From assembly GCF_001640805.2 (NCBI RefSeq), contig NC_066835.1, forward strand, positions 5,884,227 to 5,948,226: a stretch of DNA of 64,000 bases, written 5' to 3'. Source of the DNA: Lates calcarifer (Eukaryota; Chordata; Actinopteri; Centropomidae). This document shows positions 61,001-64,000 of the stretch, one piece after another. The notes under the pieces were generated by a model. The model was not told the DNA's origin. It ran no database searches and saw only the letters and a program-made list of their open reading frames with translations. The position numbers and the translations under genes are program-made. Within the stretch, counting starts at the first letter, position 1. Every line of letters begins with the position of its first letter.

Positions 61001-63910
61001 AGGGCTATTGTGTTATACTCTTTTTGTTAGGTGATGGTAAGTAAGAGCACAGTCTCTGCCTCTGAGATTCTGCCACCCCCTTTAAGGCTTTATTCTCACT
61101 GACTGTACTGTAACTTTATCCACTGTCTCACAAAAACAGAGTTGTGTCATGGTTAAGTGACAGTTGGCCTTTTTTTTTTACTACAATCACCTGAATAATT
61201 CACTTTATTACTCATTTTCTTTTCCTTTTTTTGTGTGTTTTTTTCTTGTTTTTTTCTGGTTGCAGCTGTTTTTCAGCAAATACGTACAATGTCTTTTTCC
61301 ATAGTTGTAGTTATTTGCTTTGTATGGTTGAATTGCTGCTCAAAAATGGCACAAAAATAAAAGTGAAGTGATAGAAGGGTTTTCGTGCTGGAGACTAGAG
61401 AATTTATGGCTGAATAAACATTTTCTCAAACACCTACAATCTGATTAATTTTACCATAGAAATGAATAAGGTACTGTTTCCAATCTGTGACCATCAACAA
61501 GTCCATCTCCATATAAATCTAATGCTGTCAGTTACTACTGGTTACTACTGTCAAACCGTTATATAGGTATATAGATATACAGGCAACTAGCTGCATTTCA
61601 AGGCCTTTTCTTCTTCTTCTTCCTGAATATCTGGCATACTTGGTAATGTCAGCACATTGCTGCCATCTAGTGGGCAGACCTGCTGTGACCAGTCTGTACA
61701 GAGAACAGAGATTCCAGGACACTTGATGTCTGTGTTATTACACATTCAGTTTTAATAAAAGCAAGTGGAGGAGCTGGTTTCTAATGAGGGTAGCTACACC
61801 CCACAAAGTGTTTGACAGTAGTCTAAATTTGGGCAATCATGTAATAGTTGAACCCCAGAATGATTTTTCAAACCTTGTTTTGTTTTTAGTTTCCTACATA
61901 GTATGACTGTCATCAGAAAATGAAATGAAATACAAAAAGCAACTGTCTGTTTTTCAGCTGATTGGCTAATTTGTCAGGTGCTTCAACTGCTGTTTATTAA
62001 ACAAAATCCTCAGTGGTGATCATAAACGTGGAGTGGTGGTTCTCCTACCCACATTTTTATATTCACTGTCTCCTTTCAGGTGGAGAAGATCCGTCAGGTG
62101 AAGGCCAAGTCTCTGTACCTGCAAGTGGAAAAGCTGCACCAGAGTCTGACCAAGTTGGACAGCACCATCGCTGCTGTCAGTCAGGTGCTTGATGAGGGCC
62201 GCCACCTAGACGTGCTGCTGGCCAGGGAGCGAATGCTCACCCAGATCCATGAACTCAAGGCTCTCAGGGGCCTGCTTCAGCCACAAGAGGATGACCGCTT
62301 CATGTTTACTCCTCCAGACCAGGTAAGCGCTGAAAACATGGAGATCATTAAGAAATGGCCAAGACTTCACCTTTAGATGGTTTTGAACTAAATATTATGT
62401 TTACTTATCCTGGTGGTTAATATGTTCTTAGTTTACCAGTAGAAAGTAGAAACATAAACACAAAGCAATTGAACTTATTCCATAATGGTTTCCACAGACT
62501 CTGTACATAGCCATCCAGTCCATGGGTCTGATCAGCAGTGGATCCTTTGCCCCGGTCACCAAAGCCCACGGCGAAGGTCTGAAAAGTGCACTTCGCGGCA
62601 AACCTGCCACCTTTTCTGTGATTGGGTACGACCATGATGCCGAGCCACGTCTTTCTGGAGGAGACACTGTGTCTGCAATAGTCATGTCAGTTGGTGATGG
62701 CAACCTGTCTGCAGCAGAGGTAACAGACCACCAGAATGGCTCATACACCGTCAGCTACATACCCAAATGTGAGGGGGAGCACCTTGTGTCAGTGCTGGTG
62801 TGTAACCAGCACATCCAGGGCAGCCCCTTCAAAGTGATGGTGAAGTCGGGGCGGAGCTATGGGTCTTTGGGTTCCCAAGTCTCATCCTTTGGGTGCGAGG
62901 GGGAGGGAGATGGTCAGCTCTGTCGTCCCTGGGGCATCAGCGTGGACAAGGAGGGATATGTGGTGGTGGCTGATCGCAGCAACAACCGCATACAGGTACA
63001 GCTTGATATTTTGTCTATCTATAATCAAAAATGGTTAATGAATTAGTTCCCATAAGCCTTACTCCTCTATACCTGGCCAGTATCTGTTTTTTACAGCAGT
63101 TAAGGAAATTATGAAAATTAAGCCATTAAATGTGGAAAAAGCAAAGCATTTGTATTCAGTATTTAAGACTCTCAAAGCAACTCTGTCTTTTTCTTTCTGT
63201 TTTAGGCTGAGTAGTCTGTTTCTACTCAGCCTGACAAAATAAATGCAACAGAAATCTGCACCTAAATTGCATTAAGAGTGGTTATATTAAGATTATCGTT
63301 CACTCATTAATCATCAGGTAATGCTAACAGTGTTGATTTTTGTGCTGAAATGTTTATGTAGCAGAGAGTCTGCTTAGCATACTTTGTGCTGGAATGTGCA
63401 TGAATATTATTTCCTCCTCCTTTCTTCCTTCCACACAACCACACAGACAAATACACACACTTATGAACACCATTCACTGTAATGTCTAAAAAAATGTTTT
63501 GTGATGAAATGATGAAAATAGAAAAATCTAAATTAGCACTATACAGAACTGAGTGCCCTAAATTTTGGGAACACGGGAAAGGTCCTGACTACTTAAACAC
63601 TCATTTGTTTGAGTGCTGCACCTTAGAGTACTTTGCTTGGTGAAAACATTAGCTGTATGTCAGTTACAGTTGTTGCAGACAGCAAAGCAGAGAGTCGACA
63701 GTCAGTAAAAAGTACACAAAAGTTCAGCTGGGTTTGCTCAGTTTGTGTTTTTGTTCCCTCCCTCTCCAGATATTCAAGCCTTGTGGTGCCTTCCACCATA
63801 AGTTTGGTTCTCTGGGTTCTCGGCCTGGTCAGTTTGATCGTCCAGCTGGGGTTGCATGTGACAGTCAGAGACGAATCATTGTGGCTGATAAGGACAATCA
63901 CCGTGTGCAG
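39327..63910 (+). CDS. trim71: TRIM71 (LIN-41), RING/B-box/filamin/NHL protein, 3' part beyond the window
   Basis: E3 ubiquitin ligase and mRNA-binding repressor, a classical let-7 target active in early embryo, stem cells, neural progenitors and germ cells. Six exons, all phase 0: 39327-40061, 54012-54179, 58210-58344, 62080-62322, 62498-62995 and 63770-63910, giving 640 residues so far. Domain order: RING (residues 12-80: C12, C15, C54, H56, C59, C62, C77, C80), B-box 1 (about 152-185), B-box 2 (C239 to about H270, split by intron 1), coiled coil (about 290-420), filamin/Ig repeat (about 447-544), NHL repeat 1 (about 557-597) and the start of NHL 2. Family members are roughly 820-870 residues with six NHL repeats, so about four more repeats lie past base 64000. 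The start follows an in-frame TGA at 39300. The let-7 sites of the 3' UTR cannot be seen here. Confidence 0.97.
43207..43285. repeat. Possible repeat fragment
   Basis: TAGGGACGTCACAATACCAG followed by TGGTACCAGTACCATTAAAA resembles a dispersed fish sequence (GGGACGTCACGATACC type). Recalled by pattern only. Confidence 0.3.
45188..45214. repeat. (CA)n microsatellite in TRIM71 intron 1
   Basis: CA array with a TA interruption; a G-rich run follows at 45234-45250. Confidence 0.85.
49908..50080. repeat. Teleost interspersed repeat copy in TRIM71 intron 1
   Basis: TATTGATTATTTTGTTGATT, TTTCCAGTTTTCCAAAGGTG, ACATCTTCAGTTTG and TAATCGATTAATCAAC match the same family as the copies at 18855 and 36490. 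Confidence 0.6.
50379..50402. repeat. (TG)n microsatellite in TRIM71 intron 1
   Basis: About 12 TG units. Confidence 0.9.
52543..52566. repeat. (TG)n microsatellite in TRIM71 intron 1
   Basis: About 12 TG units following a purine-rich stretch. Confidence 0.9.
54012..54179 (+). CDS. trim71: TRIM71 exon 2: B-box 2 and start of coiled coil
   Basis: Encodes 56 residues, phase 0 both sides. [20 protein letters not shown] and GHTF complete the B-box 2 zinc ligands (C251, C254, C259, C262, H267, H270). [20 protein letters not shown] then begins the coiled-coil region. The acceptor is TGTTTTTGCAG and the donor CAG|GTGAGA. B-box 2 together with the coiled coil supports self-association in TRIM proteins. 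Confidence 0.97.
55173..55230. repeat. Short fragment of the same teleost repeat
   Basis: GTGCTGAAACATTCAGTAG, ATTAAATAGTTAGTCAACTG and ACAGAAAAGTAATG match the terminal part of the family. Confidence 0.5.
55942..56053. repeat. Compound (TC)n/C-run/(CA)n microsatellite in TRIM71 intron 2
   Basis: Long pyrimidine stretch with a run of about 10 C, then CA units. Confidence 0.95.
56537..56556. repeat. (CA)n microsatellite in TRIM71 intron 2
   Basis: About 10 CA units. Confidence 0.85.
58210..58344 (+). CDS. trim71: TRIM71 exon 3: coiled coil
   Basis: Encodes 45 residues, [19 protein letters not shown] to [15 protein letters not shown], a heptad-rich helix. The acceptor is TTTCCCCAG and the donor AAG|GTGAGC. 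Sequence and position match the coiled coil of vertebrate TRIM71. Confidence 0.97.
58345..62079 (+). other. TRIM71 intron 3 (3.7 kb)
   Basis: Bounded by GTGAGC and CTTTCAG. AT-rich, with a diverged teleost repeat copy at about 59875-60175 and a CTCF-like motif TGCCATCTAGTGGGCAG at 61661-61677. No coding exon is seen. Confidence 0.85.
59875..60175. repeat. Near full-length diverged teleost repeat copy in TRIM71 intron 3
   Basis: Runs from TTAATTGTCAACTATTGAG through AAAGCCAAACATTAGCGGG, CATTTCTCCATTTTATATTA and AATTATTGTGAAGAAGGCAC to AATTGTTAATCACATTTTAG, in the order expected of the family. Confidence 0.55.
62080..62322 (+). CDS. trim71: TRIM71 exon 4: end of coiled coil and linker
   Basis: Encodes 81 residues. 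[20 protein letters not shown] through [12 protein letters not shown] and [17 protein letters not shown] continue the helix. [16 protein letters not shown] is the conserved linker just before the filamin domain. The acceptor is TCTCCTTTCAG and the donor CAG|GTAAGC. Confidence 0.97.
62498..62995 (+). CDS. trim71: TRIM71 exon 5: filamin domain and NHL repeat 1
   Basis: Encodes 166 residues. The filamin/Ig-like repeat spans about residues 447-544, with [39 protein letters not shown] and [23 protein letters not shown] repeat 1 follows ([31 protein letters not shown]). The donor CAG|GTACAG cuts the repeat right after NNRIQ. As I recall, the mammalian gene carries filamin and all NHL repeats in one large last exon. 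Confidence 0.97.
62996..63769 (+). other. TRIM71 intron 5, splits the NHL domain
   Basis: A 774-base intron with GTACAG donor and CCCTCTCCAG acceptor, lying exactly between the NNRIQ and IFKPCG segments that are continuous in the protein family. It contains a perfect 11-base-arm inverted repeat at 63204-63232. Intron 4 (62323-62497, 175 bases) is short and featureless. Confidence 0.9.
63204..63232. repeat. Perfect short inverted repeat (hairpin) in TRIM71 intron 5
   Basis: The arms AGGCTGAGTAG (63204-63214) and CTACTCAGCCT (63222-63232) are exact reverse complements around a seven-base loop TCTGTTT. In RNA the stem can extend by a U-G and a U-A pair. It is too short to be a normal pre-miRNA. 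Confidence 0.85.
63770..63910 (+). CDS. trim71: TRIM71 exon 6: NHL repeat 2
   Basis: Encodes 47 residues, [20 protein letters not shown] then [20 protein letters not shown] and KDNHRVQ: the last strand of NHL 1 and most of NHL 2, almost identical to known TRIM71 proteins. The acceptor is CCCTCTCCAG and the donor CAG|GTATGA, phase 0. The NHL propeller binds structured RNA in TRIM71 and LIN-41. The next exon is outside the window. Confidence 0.97.
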
Positions 63911-64000
63911 GTATGAAAACCCATGTTGACATGATCACTACTTGCTAATTTTGCACAATAGCTGGAATTCCATTGTAAAATTGTGTAAGTTACAAAAGCA

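Noticed and set aside
1..64000. tRNA, rRNA, CRISPR arrays, retroviral or Tc1-type transposon genes
   Set aside because: None of the defining motifs (tRNA boxes A and B in register, direct repeats with spacers, LTR pairs, reverse transcriptase or transposase frames) were seen on reading. A covariance-model and repeat-library search would be the decisive test.

Overview
The window is vertebrate nuclear DNA and looks teleost (probably percomorph). Introns obey GT-AG, (CA)n/(TG)n microsatellites are very dense, several diverged copies of a common teleost repeat are present, and both recognisable genes are vertebrate and close to their fish forms. There is no bacterial, plasmid, phage or CRISPR-like content. 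Both genes lie on the + strand.

Layout: (1) 1-9960 is AT-rich, microsatellite-rich DNA with no gene I can support. (2) 9960-20190 has no recognised protein, but it holds a CCAAT-containing promoter-like stretch, several good splice-site pairs and a terminal-exon-like block ending in AATAAA. It may carry an undescribed + strand transcript, and I treat it as a weak candidate. (3) 21949-33117 is TOPAZ1, a germ-cell gene. I resolved 20 coding exons; all junctions from exon 2 to the stop agree in phase. Large exon 2 carries two apparent +1 frame breaks near 24.94-25.12 kb, and intron 1 begins with protein-like segments in shifted frames. Either the assembly has small indels here or the N-terminal half has an unusual structure. 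(4) 33118-38080 is the TOPAZ1 3' UTR and about 4 kb of intergenic DNA with a CTCF-like motif. (5) About 38050-39326 is a GC-rich promoter and leader. (6) 39327 to the right edge is TRIM71 (LIN-41). Six exons are visible: RING, B-box 1, B-box 2, coiled coil, filamin and the first two NHL repeats. The remaining NHL repeats lie beyond 64000. Introns 1 (13.9 kb), 2 (4.0 kb) and 3 (3.7 kb) fill most of the right half.

TOPAZ1 is needed for male meiosis in mouse. TRIM71 is an RNA-binding ubiquitin ligase of stem cells, early embryo and germ line. They are next to each other in the same orientation about 6.2 kb apart (stop to start), and no other recognised gene lies between them. The most useful points to recheck are the TOPAZ1 frame breaks, the candidate transcript upstream of it, a perfect 11-bp-arm hairpin in TRIM71 intron 5, and the intron that splits the TRIM71 NHL domain.
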